Shown piece by piece: positions 31,973 through 40,319 of a stretch of DNA of 64,000 nucleotides (positions within the stretch are counted from its first letter, which is position 1; each line of letters starts with the position of its first letter). Origin of the DNA: Corallococcus caeni (lineage in GTDB: Bacteria; Myxococcota; Myxococcia; Myxococcales; Myxococcaceae); NCBI RefSeq assembly GCF_036245865.1, contig NZ_BTTW01000006.1, positions 372,001 to 436,000 on the forward strand, written 5' to 3'. The position numbers were made by a program, and so were the translations under genes. The notes under the pieces are model-generated. The model was not told the DNA's origin. It saw only the letters and a program-made list of their open reading frames with translations, and did no database searches.

Positions 31973-33717
31973 CGGCCCCCGACCGTGGTTCCGTCTCCGT
32001 GCGCCGCCTGCTGGGGCTGGCCTGGGAGGAGCGCCGCGCGCTGGGCGTGGGGCTCTTCTTCCTGGTGGTGGCCACGGCGCTGTCGCTGGTGCTCCCGCAG
32101 GCGTTGCGCGTCATCGTCGACGAGGCGCTGGGCGCGAAGGACCAGACGGTCATCGACCGCATGGCGCTGGGGCTCGTCGTCGTGTTCGCGGTGCGCGCGG
32201 TGTCGGATGCGCTGCGCTTCTACTTCTTCAACACCGCGGGGGAGCGCGCCGTGGCGCGGCTGCGCGAGGAGCTGTTCGCCCGGCTGGTGGACCAGGAGGT
32301 GGCCTTCTTCGACATGCGCCGCACGGGGGAGCTGACCAGCCGGCTCACCGCGGACACCACCGTGCTGCAGCACGCGGTCAGCAACAACATCGCCACGGCG
32401 CTGCGCAGCGGCGCGCAGGCGGTGGGCGGCCTGACGATGCTCTTCTACACGTCGCCGTCGCTGGCGCTCCTGATGGTGGCGGTGGTGCCGCCGGTGGCCA
32501 TCGCGGGCGTCGTGGTGGGGCGGCGCATCCGCCAGGCCTCGCGCCAGGTGCAGGCGGCGCTGGCGGAGGCCACGGGCGTCGCGGACGAGGTCTTCACCGG
32601 CATCCGCACCGTGCGCGCCTTCGCCGCGGAACGCCACGAGGTGGCGCGCTACCGGGGGCGCCTGTCGCAGGTGCTGTCGCTGATGTATCAGCGCTCGCGC
32701 CTGTCCGCGGCCTTCATGGCGGGCAGCGGCTTTGGCGGCCTCCTCGCGGCGGCGCTGGTGCTCTGGTACGGCAGCCGGCTGATGATCCGCGGAGACCTGT
32801 CCGTGGGCAGCCTCACGTCGTTCCTCGCGTACACGCTGCTGGTGTCCACGGCGCTGAGCGGGCTGACGGACCTGTGGGGGGACTTCATGCGCGCGTCGGG
32901 CTCCGCGGAGCGCGTGTTCGAGATGATCGACCGCGTGCCCGCCATCCCGCTGGAGGGCGGGGAGCGGCCCTCCTCGCTGGCGGGGCGGGTGTCGTTCCGG
33001 GACGTGCGCTTCGCCTATCCCTCGCGGCTGGACGTGCCGGTGCTCCAGGGGCTGGACCTGGAGCTGGCGCCGGGTGAGGTGGTGGCGCTGGTGGGGCCGT
33101 CGGGCGGGGGCAAGTCCACCATCGCCGCGCTGCTCGCGCGCCTGTACGACCCGCAGGCGGGGGGCATCTGGGTGGACGGGCATGACCTGCGCGCGTTGGA
33201 CCCGGGCTGGCTGCGCCGGCACCTGGGCGCGGTGGCGCAGGAGCCGCTGCTGTTCTCGTGCTCCATCGCGGACAACATCCGCTACGGCCGCCCGGATGCC
33301 ACGGACGCGGAGGTGGAGGCCGCCGCCCGGGCCGCGAACGCGCACGACTTCATCCAGCGCTTCCCGGACGGCTACCGCACGGAGGTGGGCGAGCGCGGCG
33401 TGCAGCTGTCCGGCGGCCAGAAGCAGCGCGTGGCCATTGCCCGGGCGGTGCTGAAGGACCCGCGCATCCTGGTGCTGGACGAGGCGACGTCCGCGCTGGA
33501 CGCGGAGAGCGAGCACCTGGTGCAGGAGGCGCTGGAGCGGCTGATGCAGGGCCGCACCACGCTCATCATCGCCCACCGCCTGTCCACCGTGGCCAACTCG
33601 CACCGGGTGCTGGTGCTGGAGGGAGGCCGGGTGGTGCAGAGCGGCAGCCACGCGGCGCTGATGGCCCAGGAGGGGCTCTACCGGCGCCTGGTGGAGCGGC
33701 AGTTCGTGGCGGCCTGA
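31969..33717 (+). CDS. ABC-type exporter (fused TMD-NBD half transporter)
   Basis: 582 residues, GTG start inside the GTGA overlap with the CmlA-like gene. Six membrane helices (~20-300) precede an ATPase domain with Walker A 'GPSGGGKST', Q-loop 'AQEP', signature 'LSGGQKQR', Walker B 'ILVLDEATSALD' and switch 'IAHRLS'. The MsbA/BmrA-like architecture indicates a homodimeric exporter of lipids, peptides or small molecules. As the last gene of the operon it most likely exports the product of the preceding enzymes. Stop codons face the TerB-like gene, with a 24-nt gap. Confidence 0.9.
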   Translation: MTAPDRGSVSVRRLLGLAWEERRALGVGLFFLVVATALSLVLPQALRVIVDEALGAKDQTVIDRMALGLVVVFAVRAVSDALRFYFFNTAGERAVARLREELFARLVDQEVAFFDMRRTGELTSRLTADTTVLQHAVSNNIATALRSGAQAVGGLTMLFYTSPSLALLMVAVVPPVAIAGVVVGRRIRQASRQVQAALAEATGVADEVFTGIRTVRAFAAERHEVARYRGRLSQVLSLMYQRSRLSAAFMAGSGFGGLLAAALVLWYGSRLMIRGDLSVGSLTSFLAYTLLVSTALSGLTDLWGDFMRASGSAERVFEMIDRVPAIPLEGGERPSSLAGRVSFRDVRFAYPSRLDVPVLQGLDLELAPGEVVALVGPSGGGKSTIAALLARLYDPQAGGIWVDGHDLRALDPGWLRRHLGAVAQEPLLFSCSIADNIRYGRPDATDAEVEAAARAANAHDFIQRFPDGYRTEVGERGVQLSGGQKQRVAIARAVLKDPRILVLDEATSALDAESEHLVQEALERLMQGRTTLIIAHRLSTVANSHRVLVLEGGRVVQSGSHAALMAQEGLYRRLVERQFVAA

Positions 33718-33741
33718 GCCTCCAGGCCGCCCGCGGGGACG

Positions 33742-34080
33742 TCAGGGCGCGATGCCGAGCAGCTCGCGGATCTGCCGGGCCATCTCGATCTCGGACTCGT
33801 GCACGTGGCCGTCGCCCGCGATGAGGGCGTGGACGGCGTCGAGGACGGCCTTGGGGTCCTCGCGCAGGACGCCCAGGTTCGGCGGCGGGAGCGGGAGGCC
33901 CTCCTGGAGGCAGCGGGTGAGGGCGCTGAGCTCCGTCAGGGGCACGCTGAAGCCGCGCGCGGTGTCGATGATGGAGTCAATCTCCTCGCGGGTGACGCGG
34001 TCGTCGCTGGTGGCCACCTGGAGCAGGAGCTTGATGACTTCGATGTGGAACTGGGACTCAGGGGGCAGCGGGGCAGCCAT
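33742..34080 (-). CDS. TerB-like small helical protein
   Basis: 112 residues, all-helical and soluble. 'LLLQVATSDDRVTREEIDSIIDTARG' and 'DAVHALIAGDGHVHESEIEMARQIRELLG' are two acidic loop-helix units typical of the TerB/tellurite-resistance-like fold (D-x-V-x-x-x-E pattern). No other ter gene is present, so a metal-stress role is not implied. It is divergent from the LuxR-type regulator. Confidence 0.65.
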   Translation of the reverse strand: MAAPLPPESQFHIEVIKLLLQVATSDDRVTREEIDSIIDTARGFSVPLTELSALTRCLQEGLPLPPPNLGVLREDPKAVLDAVHALIAGDGHVHESEIEMARQIRELLGIAP

Positions 34081-34202
34081 GTGGGTCGGGTCCTCCGGGG
34101 GCGGTCCAGGCTGACCTGCCTGGGGGGGAGTCGTCCAGCACGACGTGGCCGCCCGTCCTGTCCATACCTCTTTGGAGGGATGGGCCCTGTTTCAGCCCCC
34201 GT

Positions 34203-34219
34203 AATACTTGTTGAGTATT
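34203..34219. promoter_or_regulatory. 17-bp inverted repeat upstream of the LuxR-type gene
   Basis: AATACT-TGTTG-AGTATT is a perfect 6-bp inverted repeat with a 5-nt spacer, 18 nt before the regulator's ATG and AT-rich in a GC-rich setting. It may be an operator (for example autoregulatory) or overlap the -10 region. Confidence 0.5.
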
Positions 34220-34237
34220 GGCAACGGGAGCGTACCC

Positions 34238-35311
34238 ATGGGCAAGGCACGGAAGTTCCTGTCACGTGAGCAGGCGTTGATTTCGGAGTTGAAGGAAGCG
34301 CTGGGGGAGGCGCGGACCCTCGAGGACGTCTACGAGGCCCTCTCCCAGGCGCTGCTCACGCTGTGCGAGGCGGACCACCTCGCGGTGGGCTGCGCGAATC
34401 CGGATGGGACGGCGGGGCTGCAATGGAAGACGAACACCGTCCAACCCCTCCTCAAGAATTACGCGGACTGGGTGCAGGATGACTTCGTCTTCCAGTCCAC
34501 GTTGGTGCACCCCAACCAGGTGCTCAGTGACGTCCAGATGCTCCGGGGCAAGCCCCTGTCGGAGACGGAGTCCTTCCGGCGCAGCCAGGGCGCGGGGCTG
34601 AAGCTGAAGCGCGTGCTGGCGTCGCTCCTGTTCACGGAGGAAAAGGAGCTGAAGGGCGGCATCGCGATGTATCGGGAGTCCGCCCAGCCGTTCTCGCTCC
34701 GGGCGCAGTGGTTCCTGCAGCAGATCATCCCGTACATCACCCGGACGGTGGCCCGGCTCCAGGAGTTCTACGCCCTGCGCTTCGAGCGGGACCTCCTGAA
34801 GGCCATCGCCATGGGCTCCAGCCCGGTGCTGGTGTTGAACAGCCTGGGGCGGAAGGTCGCGGACACGGGGCCGGCCATCCCTCTGCTGGAGCGGTGGTTC
34901 GCGCCCCACGAACTCAGCGACGGGGTACCCCGGGAATGGATGGAGCGGGTGATGGCGCTGTCGCGCTTCGACGTCGCGGTGGATCCCCGGCTGGAGTCGC
35001 TCACGCTGGAGCGGGGCGCGGAACGGATGGACGTGACGTTCAGCCAGTCCTCCGTCATCTGGGGCGGCCGCAAGCTGTGGCAGGTGCGCATGCACGAGCG
35101 TGCCCACTGGCTGCGCCCGGACTGGAAGGCGAAGCTCACCGCCCAGGAGTTGCGCGTGGCGGACTGCCTCCACGAAGGCCTGGCGAACAAGGAGATTGCT
35201 CCCCGGGTGGGCTGCTCCGTGGAGACGGTGAAGGTCCACATCAAGTCCATCTTCGAGAAGACCCGTACCCACAGCCGCGCGGAATTCGTCGCCAAGGGCC
35301 GGCGCTCATAG
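34238..35311 (+). CDS. LuxR-type transcriptional regulator
   Basis: 357 residues from ATG 34238 (GGGAG at a 7-nt spacing). The C-terminal 60 residues are a LuxR/GerE helix-turn-helix: 'LTAQELRVADCLHEGLANKEI', then a recognition helix in 'GCSVETVKVHIKSIFEKT'. The N-terminal ~290 residues carry no recognisable receiver or autoinducer-binding domain; hydrophobic/aromatic content between ~60 and 190 would fit a GAF-like ligand-binding fold. An inverted repeat just upstream suggests autoregulation. The stop overlaps the stop of the convergent hydrolase by 6 bp. Confidence 0.85.
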   Translation: MGKARKFLSREQALISELKEALGEARTLEDVYEALSQALLTLCEADHLAVGCANPDGTAGLQWKTNTVQPLLKNYADWVQDDFVFQSTLVHPNQVLSDVQMLRGKPLSETESFRRSQGAGLKLKRVLASLLFTEEKELKGGIAMYRESAQPFSLRAQWFLQQIIPYITRTVARLQEFYALRFERDLLKAIAMGSSPVLVLNSLGRKVADTGPAIPLLERWFAPHELSDGVPREWMERVMALSRFDVAVDPRLESLTLERGAERMDVTFSQSSVIWGGRKLWQVRMHERAHWLRPDWKAKLTAQELRVADCLHEGLANKEIAPRVGCSVETVKVHIKSIFEKTRTHSRAEFVAKGRRS

Positions 35312-36187
35312 CGCGCGGTCGAAGAACTCCCGCAGCTTGCGTGCGTAGCCTTCAGGGTCCTTCTGGGCGTACTCGCCGTGGGCCGCTTCTGGCACCACCC
35401 ACTGCTCCTTGGGCTCGCAGGCCGCGCGGTAGAGGCTTCCGTCCAGCTTCTGGGGGCCGTCCGGGTCGCTGCCTCCGTTGATGAGCAGCAGCGGCCGTCC
35501 CTCCATTCGGCACATGCCGTCCACCGGCCGCACCGCGTCCACGTCGATGCCTTCCCGGCGCAGTCCCCACAGCACCGCCCAGGTGCTCAGGCCGTAGTGC
35601 GAGCCCATGTCGCCCGCCAGGTCCGGGAACGCACCGGCCACCGCTACCGCCTTCACGCGCGCGTCCTCCTGCGCCACCAGCAGCGCCGTCGTGCCTCCCA
35701 TGGAGAAGCCGAACAGGCCCACCCGGCCCGCCGTCACGTCGGGCCGGGCCCGCACGAACGCCAGGGCCGCGCGCACGTCCTCACGCTCACTGTCGCCCCA
35801 GCCGACGCCGTCGCCTTCGCTCTCTCCCTGGCCGTGCAGGTCGAACAGCAGCACCCCGTGGCCCCCGGCCGCCAGTGTCCGCGCCTCGAAGAGCACCCGC
35901 GTGCGGTTGTCCGCGAAGCCGTGCACCAGCACCGCCGCCGTCCCGTCGCGCGACGGCACGTACCACCCGCGAAGGACCCGTCCCGCCGCCTGGAACGACA
36001 CGTCCTCCAGGCCCGGCAGCGCGTCCGTGCCGGAGGGCCGCGTCACCGGGACGCGCGCCGGGTGCACCAGCCCGCGCGCCGTGCGCAGGCCCCGCACCGC
36101 CGTGAAGGCGCCCGTGCCCAGCACGCCAAGGACGAGCGCCAGCGCGAACAGCCGGACCCAATGGACGCGGTACTTCTTCGTGGACAC
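35306..36187 (-). CDS. membrane-anchored alpha/beta hydrolase
   Basis: 293 residues from GTG 36187, 2 nt after the stop of the upstream oxidoreductase gene and with GGAG 6 nt upstream. An N-terminal helix (VRLFALALVLGVLGTGAFTAV) anchors it. The domain has 'AAVLVHGFADNRT', 'LLFDLHGQGESEGD', the nucleophile elbow 'GLFGFSMGG' and a late 'NGGSDPDGPQ...EAAHGEYA' supplying Asp and His. It resembles Bem46/YqkD-type serine hydrolases. Substrate unknown. It forms a two-gene operon with the TIGR01777-type gene. Confidence 0.85.
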   Translation of the reverse strand: MSTKKYRVHWVRLFALALVLGVLGTGAFTAVRGLRTARGLVHPARVPVTRPSGTDALPGLEDVSFQAAGRVLRGWYVPSRDGTAAVLVHGFADNRTRVLFEARTLAAGGHGVLLFDLHGQGESEGDGVGWGDSEREDVRAALAFVRARPDVTAGRVGLFGFSMGGTTALLVAQEDARVKAVAVAGAFPDLAGDMGSHYGLSTWAVLWGLRREGIDVDAVRPVDGMCRMEGRPLLLINGGSDPDGPQKLDGSLYRAACEPKEQWVVPEAAHGEYAQKDPEGYARKLREFFDRAL

Positions 36188-36189
36188 GG

Positions 36190-37152
36190 TCAGCTCCGGA
36201 CGGGCCCGCCGCCCGCGCGCCAGCGCTCGACGAGGTTCTTCACGGCGGTTCCCCAGTCGGGGTACTCGAAGGTGAAGCCCGCGTCCAGCAGCCTCCCGGG
36301 CACCACGCGGCGGCTCTTGAGCAGCAGCTCCGTGTCCGTGCGCATGAAGAACGCGCCCACCTCCAGCATCCACTTCGCCGCCGGCAACCCCACGCTCACG
36401 TGCGCCGCCTCGCGCAGCTTCGCCATCAGCTCCCGCTGGGGCAGGGGATTCGGCGCGGCCAGGTTCACCGGCCCGTCCAGGTCCTCGCGCTCCAGCAGCA
36501 GCATCACCGCGCGCACGAAGTCCTGGCCGTGGATCCACGACACGTACTGCCGGCCGCTCCCCGCCGGGCCGCCCAGCCCCCGGCGCGTCAGGCCCAGGAG
36601 CACGTCGAAGATGCCCTCCTTGTCCGGGCTCATCACCATCGCCGTGCGCAGCGCCACCTTGCGCGTGTGGGGCGTGTCCGCTTCCGCCAGCGTGCGCTCC
36701 CAGGCCTGCGCGATGTCGATGCTGCGCTTCCAGTACGCCGGCACGTCCGGCTCGTTGCCTCCGATGATTCCGGTGGCCTCGTCATTGGGCGCGTCCAGCC
36801 GGTGCGCGTACAGCGTCGCGGTACTCATCTGCAGCCACACGCGCGGCGGCTTCGCGGCCCGCTGGATGGCCTGTCCCACCACTCGCGTGGAGTCCACCCG
36901 CGAGTCCATCATCTGGCGCAGGTTCTCCTCCGTGTAGCGGCAGTTCACGCTGCGTCCCGCCAGGTTGATGACCGCGTCGGCGCCGTCCACCTCCCGCGCC
37001 CAATCACCCAGCGTGCGCCCGTCCCAGGACACCGTGCGTGCCTCGCCCCGGCCTCCCCGGCTGATGAGGACGACGTCGTCCCCTCGCGCGAGGAACGCCC
37101 GCGCCAGCAGTGCGCCCACCTGTCCCGTGCCACCCGGAATCACGACCTTCAT
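36190..37152 (-). CDS. TIGR01777-family NAD(P)-dependent epimerase/oxidoreductase
   Basis: 320 residues from ATG 37152 (GAGGGG 8-9 nt upstream). A Rossmann start 'VVIPGGTGQVGALLARAF' and 'DAVINLAGRSVNCRYT' are diagnostic of the TIGR01777/YfcH subgroup of extended SDR proteins, as are 'YVSWIHGQDFVRAVMLLLE', 'GPVNLAAPNPL' and the C-terminal 'SRRVVPGRLLDAGFTFEYPD'. The substrate is not known for the family. A longer frame to 37329 has no coding character. Confidence 0.88.
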   Translation of the reverse strand: MKVVIPGGTGQVGALLARAFLARGDDVVLISRGGRGEARTVSWDGRTLGDWAREVDGADAVINLAGRSVNCRYTEENLRQMMDSRVDSTRVVGQAIQRAAKPPRVWLQMSTATLYAHRLDAPNDEATGIIGGNEPDVPAYWKRSIDIAQAWERTLAEADTPHTRKVALRTAMVMSPDKEGIFDVLLGLTRRGLGGPAGSGRQYVSWIHGQDFVRAVMLLLEREDLDGPVNLAAPNPLPQRELMAKLREAAHVSVGLPAAKWMLEVGAFFMRTDTELLLKSRRVVPGRLLDAGFTFEYPDWGTAVKNLVERWRAGGGPVRS

Positions 37153-37387
37153 GGATGCAGCCCCCTCGGTCCGTGCGTCACCCGGAGGCATAGCGCGCCC
37201 CCTGGCCGCGCCGCCCGGCCCCGGACGCCGGGCCCCCGGGCCGTCCTGGTACCGGCGATGAGCCCCGCTTTTCCGGGGACGGCCGAAAAAACCAACCGGC
37301 CCGGAGGGAAAATGCAGCGCGTCACGCAACCCGGACCGCGTCCGGACGAAAATGGGTCATCCCCCACCTCGAATCCCGAGGCCGTCA

Positions 37388-38206
37388 ATGATCATCCCGT
37401 CCCGCCCGCTCTCCGCGCCCCGCACCTCGACGGCTTCCTCGTCGGCCCCGGCCTCCACGGCCCGCACCCCGAAGGCATTCTCCTCGGTGTCCACCTTCGA
37501 GGCTGGCGCGCCGGCGAAGAAGGCTCCGACGACGCCGGTGCCCCCGCCGCAGGTGCCGGTAGAGGACGTGCCGCCGTCCAAGCCGGATCCCCGCTACGAC
37601 GGCCTGAAGGACCAGGCGCTGATCAACGCGCTGCACGACGCGGTCAGCAAGCACAAGGACCTGGGCTACAACGGCGCGCGGAAGATCATCTTCACCACGC
37701 TCGACAACCACGACGGCAAGGTGAAGTGCGTCTACACGGGCAAGGAAGTGGTGACGAACAAGATTCCCAGCAGCAACGTGATGAACACCGAGCACACCTG
37801 GCCCCAGTCGAAGGGCGCCACGGGCGCGGCGAAGGCGGACCTGCACCACCTGTTCCCCACCGACAGCAAGGCCAACTCCATCCGGGGCAACTGGCCCTTC
37901 GGCACGGTGAAGAACGTGAAGTGGACGGAGAACGGCGCCAAGTTCGGCACCGACGAGAAGGGCCGCACCGTCTTCGAGCCGCCCGATGAGCACAAGGGCA
38001 ACGTGGCGCGCGCGCTGTTCTACTTCTCCACCGTCTACAACAAGCACATCCCGGCGGACGACGAGGCCGTGCTCAAGCAGTGGAACACGCTGGACAAGGT
38101 CGACGCCGCGGAAGTGAAGCGCAACGACGCCATCGAGACCTACCAGCAGAACCGCAATCCCTTCGTGGACGACGCGTCGCTGGCCGACCGCATCGCGGAC
38201 TTCTAG
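37388..38206 (+). CDS. endonuclease I family nuclease
   Basis: 272 residues from ATG 37388 (GAGG 6 nt upstream). The first ~65 residues are Ser/Thr/Ala/Pro-rich with no signal peptide. The catalytic part has 'YTGKEVVTN', 'MNTEHTWPQSKGATG' (the catalytic EHTWP block) and 'DLHHLFPTDSKANSIRGNWPFG', matching endonuclease I (EndA/NucM), a non-specific metal-dependent DNase with a beta-beta-alpha metal core. Family members are normally secreted; the missing Sec signal suggests another export route or an intracellular role. Confidence 0.87.
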   Translation: MIIPSRPLSAPRTSTASSSAPASTARTPKAFSSVSTFEAGAPAKKAPTTPVPPPQVPVEDVPPSKPDPRYDGLKDQALINALHDAVSKHKDLGYNGARKIIFTTLDNHDGKVKCVYTGKEVVTNKIPSSNVMNTEHTWPQSKGATGAAKADLHHLFPTDSKANSIRGNWPFGTVKNVKWTENGAKFGTDEKGRTVFEPPDEHKGNVARALFYFSTVYNKHIPADDEAVLKQWNTLDKVDAAEVKRNDAIETYQQNRNPFVDDASLADRIADF

Positions 38207-38209
38207 AGT
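38204..38209 (+). promoter_or_regulatory. candidate -10 box (TAGAGT) before the DUF1963-like gene
   Basis: TAGAGT overlaps the stop codon of the nuclease gene and ends 8 nt before the ATG at 38218. GAGG one nt before the ATG is too close for a ribosome site. May be coincidental, since TAG is the upstream stop. Confidence 0.3.
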
Positions 38210-38217
38210 CCCGAGGC

Positions 38218-38868
38218 ATGTCCTCTGCCCTCGCGCCCTTGTGGGCGCTCGTCCCTGGCCGTACCGGTGTCCCCCTGATGAAGGTGGGGGGCACGCCCGA
38301 GGCGCCGGGACCCCTGGAGTGGCCCGCCTGCGCCATGTGCGGCGGGCCGCTGCGCTTCCTCTTCCAACTGCCGCACGTCGAGGGACGGCTGGACCTGGCG
38401 CCGCACGCGTCGGTCCACGTCTTCCAGTGCGAGAACCCCGACACGGCCTGCTTCCGCTGGGACCCGGAGGAGGGCGCCAACGCGGCGGTGCCGGTGAAGG
38501 CCGGCACGCCGTCCGTGAGCGCGCCGCCGGGGCCGGTGAAGCCGTACGCCGAATGGACGCTCGGCTTCGAGCCCGCCACCGAGGACACCGAGGCTCTATC
38601 GGTGGACGTCAACGAGGCCACCGAGGAGCAGCTCAGGGCGCTGGACCGTGCCCAGGAGGAGGCGCCGGAGAGCAAGGTGGGCGGCGTGCCCGGGTGGCTC
38701 AACGGCGAGGCGACGCCGGAGTGCTGTGACGCGCCCATGCGCTTCGTCGCGCAGCTGGCCGCGATGCCGTTCGGCCTGGACTTCGGCGACAACGGCCGGG
38801 GCTACCTCTTCCGGTGCACCCGGGAGGACTGCGTGCGCCCCTTCCGCTTCCTCACCCAGGGGGCCTGA
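38218..38868 (+). CDS. DUF1963-like (YwqG-type) protein
   Basis: 216 residues. 'VPLMKVGGTPEAPGPLEWPACAMCGGPLRFLFQL' near residue 18-50 matches the YwqG/DUF1963 opening (kxGG-P...WP.C..C..pl.FL.Q), with a CxxC that could bind zinc. A second block 'CCDAPMRFVAQLAAMPFGLDFGDNGRGYLFRC' repeats the pattern. Function unknown. It starts 11 nt after the nuclease stop, so the two may be cotranscribed. Confidence 0.75.
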   Translation: MSSALAPLWALVPGRTGVPLMKVGGTPEAPGPLEWPACAMCGGPLRFLFQLPHVEGRLDLAPHASVHVFQCENPDTACFRWDPEEGANAAVPVKAGTPSVSAPPGPVKPYAEWTLGFEPATEDTEALSVDVNEATEEQLRALDRAQEEAPESKVGGVPGWLNGEATPECCDAPMRFVAQLAAMPFGLDFGDNGRGYLFRCTREDCVRPFRFLTQGA

Positions 38869-38973
38869 AGCGGCGTTGAGTGTCTGGCTTTGAATCTCGT
38901 CGTCCAGAGCCCCTATACGGCTTTGCCTCCGCCAGGATCTACTTCACTCGCACCAGTGCTTCCCGGGGGGCCA

Positions 38974-39264
38974 ATGCGAGTGATTGCCTGGACGTTGATG
39001 GCCGTAGGGCTTTCGGTGGGCTGTGGCAGTGCCGAGCTGGAGGGCGACGGTCCGCCGGATGAAATCCAATCCACCGAGCAGGGGGTGTTTCCCTCCTGCC
39101 CGCCTGGGTATTCGACGGCCTTCGGCTACGAGTGCGAGATGTACGTCTGCACGAACAGCACCTATGGATGGGGGAACGTCCAGTACCTGTACTGCACGGA
39201 TGGCAATGGCGTTCCCCACAACTGGGGTCCCACCGGTGTCGTGTATTGCACCGAGTGTTACTGA
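38974..39264 (+). CDS. small cysteine-rich lipoprotein
   Basis: 96 residues from ATG 38974, with a G-run (GGGGGG) just upstream. The signal 'RVIAWTLMAVGLSVGC' is a lipoprotein signal. The mature part has six further Cys ('PSCPPG', 'YECEMYVC', 'YLYCTDG', 'VYCTECY') and many aromatic residues, so probably a small disulfide-stabilised surface domain. No family was recognised. The base composition is lower in GC than flanking genes. Confidence 0.65.
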   Translation: MRVIAWTLMAVGLSVGCGSAELEGDGPPDEIQSTEQGVFPSCPPGYSTAFGYECEMYVCTNSTYGWGNVQYLYCTDGNGVPHNWGPTGVVYCTECY

Positions 39265-39288
39265 TAGGGCGGTCGCCGCAAGGCCCTA
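39265..39288. terminator. weak hairpin between convergent genes
   Basis: TAGGGC and GCCCTA form a 6-bp stem around a 12-nt loop, spanning the gap between the small lipoprotein stop and the DUF4097 stop. Short and without a T-tract. Confidence 0.3.
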
Positions 39289-40314
39289 ACGCTGCATCGC
39301 CTTGAGCAGCTTCTGGGCGTCCTCCGCGCTGAGCTTGCCGGCTTCCACCAGGTCCAGCACGCGGCGCATCTCCTCGTCGGGGATGCCCCGTGGCTGCGGG
39401 GGCGGGGGCGGCGCGGGGGGCTGCGGGCGGTGGTGCGGGGGGCCGTGATGGGACCAGGACGGCGCGCCCCACGAGTTCGCCCACGCGTGGGCCCACTGGT
39501 TCGCGTGGCGCTCCGCGCGGCGCTGCCAGCGCTCCGCCTGACGCTGCCAGCGCAGCGAGTCCTCCTCCCAGCCCTCCGCCTCCTCCTGGCGCGAGCGGCC
39601 CGATTCGCGCACGCGCACCGAGCCCAGCTCTGTCTCCAAGAGGAGCGTCGTGGCCGCCTGGGGGTTGGACGGGTAGCGCGTCTGCGTGGAGCCCAGCGAC
39701 GTATGGGCGGAGATGTTCAGGTCCAGCCCGGACACCAGGCGCAGCTCCACCGCGCCCACCTGCGTCCCGATGCGGTGCTCGCCCACGTCCAGCGCGTCCA
39801 CGTCCAGCTTCACCGCGCCCGCGGCGGCGTGGACGTGGAAGGTCCCGCCCACGCGCTCTCCGATGATGCGGCCCGCGCCCGTGCGCAGGGTCAGCTTGCC
39901 GTGCACGTCGCGCAGGCTCGCCGTGCCCGCGTCGGTGTTCAGCTCCAGCTCGCAGTCCTTCAATCCCGCGATGCGAACGGCGCCCGCGTCCAGCTGGAGC
40001 TTCGCCTTCACGTCCGGCGGCACGAACAGCTCCGCCTGCCCGCCCTGGCGCCAGAACAGCGACAGGAAGCCCGCCTCGCGTGGCACCAGCTCCACCTTCG
40101 TCACCCGGCCGTGCTCCTGGATGCGCGCCTCCACCCGGCCGTGCGTCACCAGGTAGGGCTTCTCTCCCTCCGGCAGCGGCGACACGACGAGCGTGGCGGC
40201 GAGCGCGTGCAGCTCCAACTCCGCGTGCTGTCCCCACGGAATCGCGTGGCGCTGGGAACCGTCGCGCGAGGACGGCGAGGCGTCGGAGGACGGCGTGGCT
40301 TCAGGGTCCATCAT
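39286..40314 (-). CDS. DUF4097-like protein with C-terminal SHOCT-like helix
   Basis: 342 residues. Residues ~35-210 are a repetitive beta-helix-like domain ('ELNTDAGTASLRDVHGKLTLRTGAGRI', 'HAAAGAVKLDVDALDVG') of the DUF4097/YvlB type. A highly charged Arg/Trp-rich helix (~235-275) and a His/Pro-rich linker follow. The C-terminus 'MRRVLDLVEAGKLSAEDAQKLL' is a SHOCT-like helix pair. Bacterial relatives such as LiaX and YvlB take part in cell-envelope stress sensing. It lies 5 nt after the DUF2089 gene, so it is the second gene of a two-gene operon. Confidence 0.78.
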   Translation of the reverse strand: MMDPEATPSSDASPSSRDGSQRHAIPWGQHAELELHALAATLVVSPLPEGEKPYLVTHGRVEARIQEHGRVTKVELVPREAGFLSLFWRQGGQAELFVPPDVKAKLQLDAGAVRIAGLKDCELELNTDAGTASLRDVHGKLTLRTGAGRIIGERVGGTFHVHAAAGAVKLDVDALDVGEHRIGTQVGAVELRLVSGLDLNISAHTSLGSTQTRYPSNPQAATTLLLETELGSVRVRESGRSRQEEAEGWEEDSLRWQRQAERWQRRAERHANQWAHAWANSWGAPSWSHHGPPHHRPQPPAPPPPPQPRGIPDEEMRRVLDLVEAGKLSAEDAQKLLKAMQR

Positions 40315-40319
40315 GGTGG

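Noticed and set aside
33742-34080. Tellurite-resistance gene
   Set aside because: Only a TerB-like fold is present and no other ter gene is nearby; such small proteins occur in many contexts.
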